Assembly (NCBI GenBank): GCA_020636195.1
Contig: JACJYH010000004.1
Location: forward strand, 186,001-250,000
Direction of reading: 5' to 3'
DNA length: 64,000 nt
From: Lewinellaceae bacterium
Lineage (GTDB): Bacteria; Bacteroidota; Bacteroidia; Chitinophagales; Saprospiraceae
The notes beneath the pieces were generated by a model that had not been told where the DNA came from, ran no database searches, and saw only the letters and a program-made list of their open reading frames with translations. The position numbers and the translations under genes are program-made. How positions within the stretch are numbered: position 1 is the first letter of the stretch; each line of letters opens with the position of its first letter. Shown here piece after piece: positions 45,379-54,530 of the stretch.

Positions 45379-47178
45379 TTAAAATGAATTAAAGGTTTTC
45401 CATGATGACGAAAAATATGCCTTTTGAAATTCGGTTTTAAGTGCCGAGTCAGACTTATATTCAGCGTATTGCATCAAGTCTCGATATACAAAATAACCCA
45501 ACCAAAATCCGTTATGGTATTTTTCTTGTAAACTCTTAGGGTGTAAGAAGTTTGAATACCAATTAGTATTGAGATGATATTTTTCTGCTACTTTTAGAGA
45601 GTTTAATGCATTTTTCCACATCTTCTCTGTGGAAGCTTTGAATAATTTTTGCATTTTTTTATAACTGGCCTGATTTGAATGAAACACGGGACTTTCATCA
45701 TTGATATGAAGGACTTCTGTTGAAATTACTTCCTCAAAAATGGTATCGCCATCCATATCGAAGCTCATTTTATCAAAATAACCATTGTTATCGGTGTCTT
45801 CATACTTTATTGTTGCCGCCTTTTGAGGTTCCACTGTCGCGAAATCTTCCGGTTGTAAATTTGGGCCACGCCATCCTTGCCAACCTTGAAAATAAGTAGC
45901 ATTTTGGTCAATGCGCCAATAACCCAATTCTGCGCCGTAAAGATGAATTTTCCCATCCAATGGAGAAATGTAGAGGTTTCCTTTGCCTGAAAAATCTGCA
46001 TCCCATTCGCCTCTATCTCCACTGACGTCTGCTTGTGGGTTATTGTCTATCCCTCCATTTTTAGCTCCAAACTTGAATGGAGATAACGGATCATAAAATT
46101 CTACGCGTTCCCATCTCTGGCAATCATCATCCTCATCAAAAACTAACCAACAATGCTGCCAATTTCCTCTTTCATGTACCAATGTGGGTGTCATCTCATG
46201 ATCGGGAAAAATAAATCTATCCAGATGACGCCATCTCGGATCCTGAAAGAATTTATCTGTTCTGGGTTGGGTGGGATTTTGACCTATATAATGGATTTGA
46301 TCACTGTAATCAAAGCCTTGACCCATAAATTTTAAACTCAGATCGAAATCTAATTCATTTCCTGGTGCAGAATCATTGTCGAGATCCCAAGTTTGTTGGA
46401 CCAAGGATGCAGTTTTACTAAATCCCCAATAATAGGGGTTTCCGTGGTCAGGTTTAAGGCTGATAGGTTCATCAACAACCCTGATGGCCATTTCCGTCAA
46501 TCCATCATTGTCATAATCATACCACAGAAAAGGATTCTCCCAATTGTATTCAAGGTTTTGTATATCTGAAGTTGTGATATGGACTTTGAGCATTTTACTT
46601 TTTCCGTGGTAGTCAGCAAAAAAGTTGGCTAATCCACTATGATCCCATCCTTCAAACTTGAGTGTTTGGGCATCCATATAACTAAAAACTCCATCTTTGT
46701 CATCATCAAAGAATACTAAAAAATGAGATTCCCATTTTCCATGAAAATCTTTTTTCCCATTGTCCACTATCAACTGGATATCAGCTTTTTGGTCTTTATC
46801 TGGGTCAATATAATCTATATTTAAGTCCAATTCTCCACCATAGTTTCCATCGCCATTCATATCGATTACAAGACAATCACTGTCTAAATCACCTTGAAGG
46901 TCTGAAATTTTCATATCATCATCATCATCAATCCAAAGGCATGACATTCCATTCTCAAGTTTAGAATATAAAACATCAGGATCTCCATCGTGATCCAAGT
47001 CTTCAAATTTATTATCTGAAAAAATAGTATGTATTTTGAAGGGAACGACGCCTCTATTGAGTTGATAGTTGCGCAATGTTGAACCTTCTTGAGCAAGAGG
47101 AAACGATGCAATTAAACCTATCATTAAGATGGTCAAGACTATTTCGATTTTGATTTCTATTGAATTGCGTTTTACCAT
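45379..47178 (-). CDS. Acidic exported protein with EF-hand/TSP3-like Ca-binding repeats, unknown function
   Basis: The 599-residue protein has a signal anchor or signal peptide (VLTILMIGLIASFPLAQ). Its body is studded with D-x-D-x-D loops like EF-hand, TSP3 or FG-GAP calcium sites: EDLDHDGDPD, DMNGDGNYGGELD, FFDDDKDGVFS, YDYDNDGLTE and DTDNNGYFDKMSFDMDGD. The C-terminal 100 residues are helical. I know no family for it. It starts within the stop of the GH78 rhamnosidase gene (TAATG overlap) and lies 10 bp before rhaEW, so it is embedded in the rhamnose operon and probably acts on the same substrate in the periplasm or at the surface. A calcium-dependent lyase or glycosidase of a new family, or a binding protein, are both possible. 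Confidence 0.7.
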   Translation of the reverse strand: MVKRNSIEIKIEIVLTILMIGLIASFPLAQEGSTLRNYQLNRGVVPFKIHTIFSDNKFEDLDHDGDPDVLYSKLENGMSCLWIDDDDDMKISDLQGDLDSDCLVIDMNGDGNYGGELDLNIDYIDPDKDQKADIQLIVDNGKKDFHGKWESHFLVFFDDDKDGVFSYMDAQTLKFEGWDHSGLANFFADYHGKSKMLKVHITTSDIQNLEYNWENPFLWYDYDNDGLTEMAIRVVDEPISLKPDHGNPYYWGFSKTASLVQQTWDLDNDSAPGNELDFDLSLKFMGQGFDYSDQIHYIGQNPTQPRTDKFFQDPRWRHLDRFIFPDHEMTPTLVHERGNWQHCWLVFDEDDDCQRWERVEFYDPLSPFKFGAKNGGIDNNPQADVSGDRGEWDADFSGKGNLYISPLDGKIHLYGAELGYWRIDQNATYFQGWQGWRGPNLQPEDFATVEPQKAATIKYEDTDNNGYFDKMSFDMDGDTIFEEVISTEVLHINDESPVFHSNQASYKKMQKLFKASTEKMWKNALNSLKVAEKYHLNTNWYSNFLHPKSLQEKYHNGFWLGYFVYRDLMQYAEYKSDSALKTEFQKAYFSSSWKTFNSF

Positions 47179-49610
47179 TACTTTATGATGTTCACTCCAC
47201 TTACCAATGTAAGTTCTTTTGCTCCTTCCTTGTAAATGACTTCGACTCCTGGTGGGATGTTTATTGCTCCTTTCAAATGGACTTTATCTTGAATATCTTT
47301 GTGCAAATCGATGAAAATCTTGTGGCCTGAAGGCAATGCAAATTTAACCTTGATATAGTTTAAATGTCCTAGTTGAGGCTCTATCAATACTTTTTGAAAA
47401 CCTGGTTCCATTGGCTGAATTCCGGCAATGGTATGGTATAACTCAAAAAGAGGTGATGCACTCCAACCGTGGCAATCTGATCGAGGATCTTTGTCGGTTT
47501 CTCCAAAGGTAGTCATCCCTTCTTTGATCATATAATGCCATGGCGATAATAGACTTTGATATTTTTCAGCCATTCCTACTGTTTGCAAGGCTCTCGCCAA
47601 ATAAAATTTGAAATAAACTGTAGATTGAATGAGCGCACTGTCATTGAGAATAGCCTGCATCAGCTTTTTTTCATCCGGAGCAGTGTGCGTTAGTATTCCA
47701 AAAATATTGGTATGTTGTGAATAGATGTCCTTTTCAGGGCGTTCGGCAAACATATTTTTTGCATGATCATAGCAATGCTTCATTACGCTTTCTCTCATAT
47801 GCGTTGCAATGTTTTCGTAATAATTGTAATCCGAAGCCCTTCCAAATTTCTTTATGATAGGCATGGCTTTTTGAATTGCATAAACGTATTGAAGGGAAAC
47901 ACATGCCGAATGTCCATCATCTGCTCCCGGTGGAATTCCATTGTCAAAACCTACAGCCCAATCAGTAAAATTCCACCATTCAAGATGGGAGAGCATTCCA
48001 GTATCATCTATTTTATCAGTAAAATATGAGAGAATGGACAAAATTCCGGGAAGCATACTTTTCACAAATTCGGGGTCATTGCGGTACATATAATAATCAT
48101 TGACCATACTGATCCATAACAGAGAATAGGTTGGAATAATTTGTACAATATAGGAAGGATATCTACTACATGTCAAACCAATATCAAGACGTGATGCATC
48201 GAACTGTGCAATGGCATTTTTCATCAAACGATCATCATTTGTAGAATAGATGGAAGCCAAAGATTCAATCCGACTGTCACCAATATATTGTAATTGTTCG
48301 TAATATGGGTCTATGTAGCCGTCTGTGGATGAGTTTTGTAAGGTTCTCCAAGCTACATCTGCAATTTTCATCAGATTTTCATCATCACATTCAAAATGAT
48401 TGACTTGTTCAAAAGGGTAGGCCGTAAACATTCCATAATAGTCATCTATAATTAAAGATTCGTCATCAGTTTCAATATCTAACTGAATAAATCTGTACGT
48501 TCTCATAGCTTGTGGTCTGTAAACTCTATTTTTTCCTCCGTCAGGAAAGACAATGTCATAATATCCACGAATTTCCTTGTCATTCCAGTCCAAATTTCTA
48601 TTCCCTTTTTTAAATCCACCATGGGCAGAATAAGAAGTAGAAGATTTGTAAAATAAAGCTTCTGAATAAGTGATTTTTATTTTTGCACCTTTTCCATCAC
48701 TGAAATATAACTCTGGAAAACCGATGGTATGGACTTCATTATCCAATAAAATGCTGGCTTTAGTTTGCCTTGGAATGGTAAGTTGTAACTTTTTGCTTGA
48801 GATTTCTTCAGTAACAATTTGTATCCCCTGACTTCGAACCACCTTTTTCAGCCGTTGCCTTTCTGTTTTCATTCTGGGAATTGTACGAGGCACTAAAAAC
48901 CAAGTACTTCCGTAGAGAAATCCTCTTCCAACTGCAAATTCAACCATTGCAGGTATGGGATCAACCCAAGTGTTGTCTGACTGAAAATTAGTCTGACTCC
49001 AACCCCATGGATGCAAATCAGCATGAAAAATATCACCGGGACCCGCTGCGAAATAACCACCCACGGAATCAGAAACAAATGGCGTATATGAATAGCCAAA
49101 ATCTTGTGTTACCTTCCAGCCATTATTAGGCTTTGTATCAATGTCGAAAACATCTATGGATTGTCCCTGAAGTATAAATGCCGTCTGAAAAGTGAATTGT
49201 GCCGCATGTCGATAGATGCCAAAATTCACCACATGGACTCCAATAGTATTCTTTCCTTCTTTCAAATACGGAGCTATGTTGATAGTTTCATATCCCCAAT
49301 GATTTAAGTCGCTTCTCACCGGACCATCTGAAATTCTTTCGCCATTGACATACAAGTTGAACTTATTGTCAGCACTTACATACACAAAAAATGAGTCGGG
49401 CACTGTAAGCAACTCAAAATCTTTTCTAAATAAAAATACAGCGTACCCTTGAGTGTTGGCAGTTGGATGGGTGATCCATCGAGCTCTCCATGTATGTTTT
49501 AACGAAGCAATATCTTTTCCTTGGACATTTGTGACTGCATCAGATTCTTGCCCAATCAATGCAAATTGGGCAAGGCACACCAGAAATATGATCGATATGA
49601 AATATCTCAT
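47178..49610 (-). CDS. GH78-like alpha-L-rhamnosidase
   Basis: The 810-residue protein has a signal peptide ending near LIGQ. An N-terminal jelly-roll sugar-binding domain (WITHPTANTQGYAVFLFRK, then SADNKFNLYVNGE) is followed by beta-sandwiches and an (alpha/alpha)6 barrel. The barrel motif DPYYEQLQYIGDSRIES matches the GH78 subgroup and contains candidate catalytic acids; WWNFTDWAVG and CHGWSASPLFEL are further GH78 landmarks. It should release terminal L-rhamnose in the periplasm. It heads the operon that encodes the rhamnose catabolic enzymes. Exact linkage preference is unknown. Confidence 0.9.
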   Translation of the reverse strand: MRYFISIIFLVCLAQFALIGQESDAVTNVQGKDIASLKHTWRARWITHPTANTQGYAVFLFRKDFELLTVPDSFFVYVSADNKFNLYVNGERISDGPVRSDLNHWGYETINIAPYLKEGKNTIGVHVVNFGIYRHAAQFTFQTAFILQGQSIDVFDIDTKPNNGWKVTQDFGYSYTPFVSDSVGGYFAAGPGDIFHADLHPWGWSQTNFQSDNTWVDPIPAMVEFAVGRGFLYGSTWFLVPRTIPRMKTERQRLKKVVRSQGIQIVTEEISSKKLQLTIPRQTKASILLDNEVHTIGFPELYFSDGKGAKIKITYSEALFYKSSTSYSAHGGFKKGNRNLDWNDKEIRGYYDIVFPDGGKNRVYRPQAMRTYRFIQLDIETDDESLIIDDYYGMFTAYPFEQVNHFECDDENLMKIADVAWRTLQNSSTDGYIDPYYEQLQYIGDSRIESLASIYSTNDDRLMKNAIAQFDASRLDIGLTCSRYPSYIVQIIPTYSLLWISMVNDYYMYRNDPEFVKSMLPGILSILSYFTDKIDDTGMLSHLEWWNFTDWAVGFDNGIPPGADDGHSACVSLQYVYAIQKAMPIIKKFGRASDYNYYENIATHMRESVMKHCYDHAKNMFAERPEKDIYSQHTNIFGILTHTAPDEKKLMQAILNDSALIQSTVYFKFYLARALQTVGMAEKYQSLLSPWHYMIKEGMTTFGETDKDPRSDCHGWSASPLFELYHTIAGIQPMEPGFQKVLIEPQLGHLNYIKVKFALPSGHKIFIDLHKDIQDKVHLKGAINIPPGVEVIYKEGAKELTLVSGVNIIK

Positions 49611-49623
49611 ATTATGCTTATAA

Positions 49624-49657
49624 AATCAAGAGGCTCTTAGTAATAAGAACCCCTTGA
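49624..49657 (-). terminator. Hairpin between receptor operon and rhamnose operon
   Basis: ATCAAGAGG (49624-49632) and CCCCTTGAT (49649-49657) pair with one mismatch, and an inner TCTTA/TAAGA extends the stem. On the minus strand it is followed by GATTTTAT. It lies just after the beta-helix gene stop and 14 bp before the GH78 start, with no clear promoter between. It could be a partial terminator that lowers expression of the GH78-rha genes relative to the receptor genes. Confidence 0.6.
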
Positions 49658-49668
49658 TGCATAAAGGT

Positions 49669-51315
49669 TTAAATTTTAATGAATCTTTGAGTGAGCATTT
49701 CGGTCTTTGTCCTTAGAACAATAAAATAAACACCGGCTGAGGTCACTCCATATTCATGAAGGTTTAGTTGTATATTTTGGTTTCCCTCTGACAATTGAGG
49801 ACCTTGCTGGGATCCCATTATTTTCAAACTGGAATCAAAAATATCGATTTGGATCGCAGATGATTGTTTCATTCTAAACTTGAGGGACAATTGTTCATTG
49901 GCAGGAGATGGGGAAACAGTGAAGCCTTCCAAAATATGGTTATCAACATTTTTTGTATCGGTAGCGAGCCAATCTTCCCATTCGCTTTTTTTATCTTTCC
50001 ACCAGTTCAAATCACCCAAAGGAAATCCGCCGGATGCGGCAGTTTTCATGCTTTCGTTTGTGAATGAAAGGTCTTCAGGAAAAGGCCATTGAACTTGAAA
50101 TTTATTATTGTCAGGATCCCATCCCCAATAATTATTGTCTTTTAAATTTCTTCTGTTTGTCATCCAAGTAATCATGGAGGTCATACCGGTTCCTGCCTGT
50201 ACAAAATTTGGATTTTCTTCAATGGTATTTTCAACTGTCAATCCCGGATATGTGGCATCATCACCAAACATGGTGAGGTTTCTTGAATTCATAAATGGGT
50301 TTTCAGGAAGTGAGAATGTACTCCAATAATCCTTGATGGGTTGTTCGTAAAAGAAGGCATTATTTGCCACTTTGTAGCGCCTTTCACTTTCTGCGATGCC
50401 GTAGTATTTCAGCAGTGCATTAGGAATTTTATCAATATTGATTATGCCATATAATAATTTTTGTGGGTCTTGGCCAACTACATCACTTGAGTTTTCTCCA
50501 AAACTGTGAGAATTGTAAAATATATTATTAGTTACAGTTGCATTCGGTAACCAAAATGAGTGTATCGGAAATTTCATAGAATTCACGATGGTATTGTGAT
50601 CAAAAATAAGATACCTCGGTGGAATAGCACTGACATCTGCTGCAAATACAAATGAGTTGAGATTAAAAAATGTATTATTACGCATGATGACTGTATCCGC
50701 AGGGTTTTGTTGGTATGTGTTCATGCCTCTACCATTCCAAATATCTGTTTTATGTTCCACATTTCTGAAATAACAATTTGTAATCACTACCTTATTTACC
50801 GGCACTTCTGTCGTGATACCAGTCCAAAGACCCCATTCAATTCTTACATTATCAAAATAATAATTCTTTTTTTGTCCCGATAGGAAAAAGGCAGCATTTG
50901 ACTCTCCATTGCCGGAAGGTGGAGTCATTTGGCAGATGATATCTTTGATTGTTGCATTGCCAAAGAGTTTGAATTGAATCAACTGAATTGTTCCATCCGC
51001 ACCCGCTGTAGAGGCGATAATAGGTGGTTTTTCTCCATCTCCTGCTATTTCACCAATGAGATTTAAATCAAAATCCGCAAAGAAGATGCCATCCAAAAAA
51101 TAAATGGAATTCTTCTTGAGTCTATATACTCTGTTTGGGTTTATTCTTTCTCCCGAAGGCATCGTATCACCAATAATGAATTTATTGATAGCACCAAAAG
51201 CATTTCCATTGACCATGGTTGGTACGTCCACAGTATCCGGAGTTTGAGCGGATAGCCCACAGGAAATTCCAAGTGAAAATCCCAAAATACTGATTAAATT
51301 AAAAAAAAGTTTCAT
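49669..51315 (-). CDS. T9SS-exported parallel beta-helix protein paired with TonB receptor (copy 2)
   Basis: The 548-residue protein is a paralogue of the product of 31093-32739. It has a signal peptide (FFNLISILGFSLG, cleavage near LSAQ) and an N-terminal GDTMPSGERINPNRVYRLKK. A beta-helix body follows (KVVITNCYFRNVEHK, TVIMRNNTFFNLNSF, ATVTNNIFYNSHSFG). A GGFPLGDLNWWKDKKSEW block and a type A sorting domain (FTVSPSPANEQLSLKF) complete it. Start ATG 51315 is chosen because the longer frame to 51372 would overlap the receptor stop and precede the signal peptide. It is 25 bp downstream of the receptor gene. Enzyme or SusD-like binder remains open. Confidence 0.8.
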   Translation of the reverse strand: MKLFFNLISILGFSLGISCGLSAQTPDTVDVPTMVNGNAFGAINKFIIGDTMPSGERINPNRVYRLKKNSIYFLDGIFFADFDLNLIGEIAGDGEKPPIIASTAGADGTIQLIQFKLFGNATIKDIICQMTPPSGNGESNAAFFLSGQKKNYYFDNVRIEWGLWTGITTEVPVNKVVITNCYFRNVEHKTDIWNGRGMNTYQQNPADTVIMRNNTFFNLNSFVFAADVSAIPPRYLIFDHNTIVNSMKFPIHSFWLPNATVTNNIFYNSHSFGENSSDVVGQDPQKLLYGIINIDKIPNALLKYYGIAESERRYKVANNAFFYEQPIKDYWSTFSLPENPFMNSRNLTMFGDDATYPGLTVENTIEENPNFVQAGTGMTSMITWMTNRRNLKDNNYWGWDPDNNKFQVQWPFPEDLSFTNESMKTAASGGFPLGDLNWWKDKKSEWEDWLATDTKNVDNHILEGFTVSPSPANEQLSLKFRMKQSSAIQIDIFDSSLKIMGSQQGPQLSEGNQNIQLNLHEYGVTSAGVYFIVLRTKTEMLTQRFIKI

Positions 51316-51340
51316 ACGTATTTGATTTAAATTTATTAAG

Positions 51341-54220
51341 TTATTTGAGTCTATATCTGATACCAAGGTCAATCGTCATTCCATAATATTGTTGTTTTAT
51401 TGGGTTTCCATTGGAGATAAGAATGTCTCTTTCATACGCTGAATTTAAATTATTGAAATTAGCTAAGACTTCAAATCCTTTCCAAGGGAGTTTTTTACTC
51501 AGGTTGACGTCAAATCTGCTATATGCAGCCGTTGCGCCTCGCAATTGAGTAAAGAAATTAGGGGATGAAAATATGTTGTTTTGATATAAGTAAGAGAGTC
51601 TGGCAGTCCATCCTTTGTTTTCATATCCTAATGTGACATTAAAAATATTTCTTGGTTGAAATAGTAACCGTTCCTTATATGGCGAAACTTCTTCTACTAA
51701 TCTCACGTAGGGTGGTTCTTGCAAAAATTCTTGTTTTAATACAGTTCTATCATACGACACATCTGAAAAAGTTTGTGTGTAGTTGATGTTCAATATAAAT
51801 TTATTCAAGAAATTATCCAAATACCAAAATCTTGTTTGCCATTCAATTTCAAAACCATAGATGACTGCTGGAGTTGAATTATTGACAATTTTTGAAATAG
51901 GTGTTCCAACTAAGTTCTGTGGAAAGCCATATCTTTCAATGTCAATAGAATCAATGACAGTATTTCCGCTGTTGTATATCAAGTTGTCTATGGATTTATA
52001 AAAACTACCCAATGTAAGCAATCCTAATTTATTAGAATAAAAAGATAAGTATGCATCATAGTTTTTTGACAATGATGGAACTAAAAATGGATCGTTCCAC
52101 ACAACAGAGTTGAGACTTATATCCCATTTCGGAACGATGACGTTGAAATTTGGTCTAGCCAAAGTGTGCGTGTATGCCAGTCGAATGTCTGACCAATTAT
52201 TCATCTTATATCGAAAATGGATCATCGGTAAAACAAACTGGTTTTTATTTGTAATTGTGGTGTCAATATGGCTGTATCCAACATCCCAGTTTTGAAGTGT
52301 GTTATTACCTCGAACACCTTGATAAGAAGTCGTTGAAGATTCGACTCTCACACCTGGAATAAACATGAATTTCTTACCAAAATTGATGACTGGTTGCGCA
52401 AATATTGCTGAATACTTCTCTTCTCCATTATAGTCATCCTTCAGAGAAGGAACATAATCTATAAAATAATAATCCTTCGCCACCCCTAGGAATTGATTTA
52501 TATTGTCTATTGAAGGTTTGTCTTGAAGCACGAAGTTGCCGTTATCAAAATTCAACTTAGAATAAGGTACGGTGAAGATATCATAGGGAAGGGTAGTGGC
52601 ATCGGATGACACACTGGAAGTTATAAAATCTAAAGAACCGATGGATGCTTTTACAAATTTGGAACCATGACCTGATTGGGCAACGGGTATTTTATCGAAA
52701 TCAACATTGTACGATTTATTGAGTACTTTGTATTTACCACCAAACTTGAACTTCATGTGAATGTTTTTTGATAAGGTCAGTGGAAGTAAGAAGTTGATGT
52801 ATGCACCTTTTTCCCCTTCTTTTGTTAAGGTTTTTGATTTATCTACTTGTTGTACTATGGCTTTTGTGAGATCATTTCTGGAATTGGAAAACAAGGAATC
52901 CGGATTGCTCGCCAAGGTTCCTGCAGGAGTAAATGCATTGGTTTCTGTGGCATAAAAATTGGTATTTTCAGGGGCGTTATACTGTGAAAATGCAAATGTG
53001 ACACCACCGTCTAATGACAAATTCTTGATTTTTTTTTCTATTTTTAAAGTGCTGTTGTAGATTATTAGATTATTATTGGATTGACTTAATCCATAACTGT
53101 GGGTATTGTAAAAAGGATTAAATAGTTCATACTGGTTTGCCTCATTTTTATGTATGAGACTACCAAAATTTGAAAGCTTGATTGCTCCATCCTTCATTTT
53201 ATAATCCATCACCACCGTTGCACCCGCTCTCTTCACATTCAAATCAATGTCTCTTACAGACAAAGATCCCATCGAAATGGGGAAACTATCCAATAAATTA
53301 GTGCGATTTATGTAATTAATATTAACACTGTTGGAGCTTCTATCCCGTTGATCTAAATCCATTTGAGCAAATATACCAAATTTCTTACCAATGGTTCTTT
53401 TACTTCCTCCGATGACTATTTTTTGATTATTGAATCTCTTTTTATAATTTGCATAACCCGTCTGTAATAAAACATCAAAAGTAGGATCATCTGGTGCTGA
53501 TCTCAATACAAAGTTGACACTACCACCTATTGCATCACCTTCGTTTTCAGCCATTGCAGCTTTGGATAACTCTATCGTCTCCAACATATATGGAGAGATC
53601 ATGCTAAGATCGGTACTTCTGTCTGCTTCTCCGGTTGAAGCCATTTTAATCCCTTCTATTTGTATCTTATTGAAAACCGGTGCTAATCCACGGATAGACA
53701 CTTTACTACCTTCACCGCCACTCCTGACCAGCGATACACCTGAAAGTCTTCCTAAGGTCTCAGCTGCATTGGCATCAGGAACTTCTTGTATTCTCTTGGC
53801 CGATACTACATTTTTAATATTCTCATCTGAGATCTGTCGATTGACTGCTGCGATTTGCCCTTCAGCTTGGGCCGAAATTGTGACTTCATGTAGCAACATG
53901 CTCTCCACCGTCAATGAAACATTATGAACTGTAACATCACTACCTATTTGTATAGTTGAAGTATCAGATACATAGCCCACGTAACTTGTTATCACAGAAT
54001 ATGTCCCATATTTAATGCTTCCAATATCATAATTGCCATCAAAGTCTGTCACTTCCCCTTTTTGCGTTTCTACTAAAAATACCGTGGCACCAATAAGAGA
54101 TTCACCATTTCCCTGATCCAAAATTTGTCCTTTAAGATGTCCCGATTGACTCCATGATATTGTGGGAATTGTAAAAAATAGAAAACAAATAAAACTTGTA
54201 AGCACTACACGTATCTGCAT
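51341..54220 (-). CDS. TonB-dependent receptor with CarboxypepD_reg-like domain (copy 2)
   Basis: The 959-residue receptor has a signal peptide (MQIRVVLTSFICFLFF, cleavage near SWSQ). A carboxypeptidase-regulatory-like domain follows (GHLKGQILDQGNGESLIGAT). The plug has IQEVPDANAAETLGRLSGV and SGGEGSKVSIRGLAPVFNK. The barrel ends TIDLGIRYRLK. It is paralogous to the receptor at 28156-31071 but clearly diverged in the barrel, suggesting a different oligosaccharide. The ATG at 54220 is preferred over 54265 because the -7 element lies at 54240-54247, between the two. It is followed by its own beta-helix partner, not by susD. Confidence 0.92.
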   Translation of the reverse strand: MQIRVVLTSFICFLFFTIPTISWSQSGHLKGQILDQGNGESLIGATVFLVETQKGEVTDFDGNYDIGSIKYGTYSVITSYVGYVSDTSTIQIGSDVTVHNVSLTVESMLLHEVTISAQAEGQIAAVNRQISDENIKNVVSAKRIQEVPDANAAETLGRLSGVSLVRSGGEGSKVSIRGLAPVFNKIQIEGIKMASTGEADRSTDLSMISPYMLETIELSKAAMAENEGDAIGGSVNFVLRSAPDDPTFDVLLQTGYANYKKRFNNQKIVIGGSKRTIGKKFGIFAQMDLDQRDRSSNSVNINYINRTNLLDSFPISMGSLSVRDIDLNVKRAGATVVMDYKMKDGAIKLSNFGSLIHKNEANQYELFNPFYNTHSYGLSQSNNNLIIYNSTLKIEKKIKNLSLDGGVTFAFSQYNAPENTNFYATETNAFTPAGTLASNPDSLFSNSRNDLTKAIVQQVDKSKTLTKEGEKGAYINFLLPLTLSKNIHMKFKFGGKYKVLNKSYNVDFDKIPVAQSGHGSKFVKASIGSLDFITSSVSSDATTLPYDIFTVPYSKLNFDNGNFVLQDKPSIDNINQFLGVAKDYYFIDYVPSLKDDYNGEEKYSAIFAQPVINFGKKFMFIPGVRVESSTTSYQGVRGNNTLQNWDVGYSHIDTTITNKNQFVLPMIHFRYKMNNWSDIRLAYTHTLARPNFNVIVPKWDISLNSVVWNDPFLVPSLSKNYDAYLSFYSNKLGLLTLGSFYKSIDNLIYNSGNTVIDSIDIERYGFPQNLVGTPISKIVNNSTPAVIYGFEIEWQTRFWYLDNFLNKFILNINYTQTFSDVSYDRTVLKQEFLQEPPYVRLVEEVSPYKERLLFQPRNIFNVTLGYENKGWTARLSYLYQNNIFSSPNFFTQLRGATAAYSRFDVNLSKKLPWKGFEVLANFNNLNSAYERDILISNGNPIKQQYYGMTIDLGIRYRLK

Positions 54221-54239
54221 AAACACGGATTTATTAGTG

Positions 54240-54270
54240 CAAAAATATGTTATTTTTTTTATCATGCAAA
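54240..54270 (-). promoter_or_regulatory. Promoter of the second TonB-receptor operon
   Basis: On the minus strand TTTG (54267-54270) is followed after 19 bp by TATTTTTG (54240-54247), matching TTTG/TAnnTTTG. Initiation would be near 54233, giving a short leader to the ATG at 54220. As in the first receptor promoter, the -33 TTTG is part of the operator. Confidence 0.7.
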
Positions 54271-54279
54271 CGATTGTTT
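54264..54279 (-). promoter_or_regulatory. LacI-type operator site 2
   Basis: The 12-bp core AACAATCGTTTG on the minus strand (54267-54278) is identical to that of sites 1 and 3 and overlaps the -33 element of the second receptor promoter. The outer bases are less symmetric than in site 3. Confidence 0.72.
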
Positions 54280-54420
54280 AAAATAAAATTTAAAATATGA
54301 ATAACATAAATTTATTTGTGTGAAACATCTGCTGTAAAGGAAAGGCAAATTACAAATAATTGACAGATTTTTGGTATTTTTAATGAGTTTTTTATAATAA
54401 TTTATAATTTTAGTTTTAAA

Positions 54421-54443
54421 AAACAAACGATTGTTTAAATTTG
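54421..54443 (+). promoter_or_regulatory. LacI-type operator site 3 overlapping a -7 element
   Basis: AAACAAACGATTGTTT (54421-54436) is the most symmetric copy: seven of eight base pairs match around the central CG. TAAATTTG (54436-54443), a TAnnTTTG -7 element, overlaps its right end by one base. Repressor bound here would cover the promoter of the operon that contains the LacI gene itself, implying autoregulation. Confidence 0.7.
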
Positions 54444-54530
54444 TGAGTTATTATTTCTATTTCAGTCATTAATCGATACACTTTTGCCCATTTTTCTTTA
54501 ACCGTTGACCTAAATATAATCTGATCCTTC

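Larger units (their letters stand above)
54221..54530. other. Divergent 310-bp regulatory region
   Basis: No gene. It contains promoter and operator site 2 for the minus-strand receptor operon, and operator site 3 with a -7 element for the plus-strand operon containing the beta-helix, LacI, kduI and kduD genes. The rest is AT-rich leader sequence. Confidence 0.8.
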
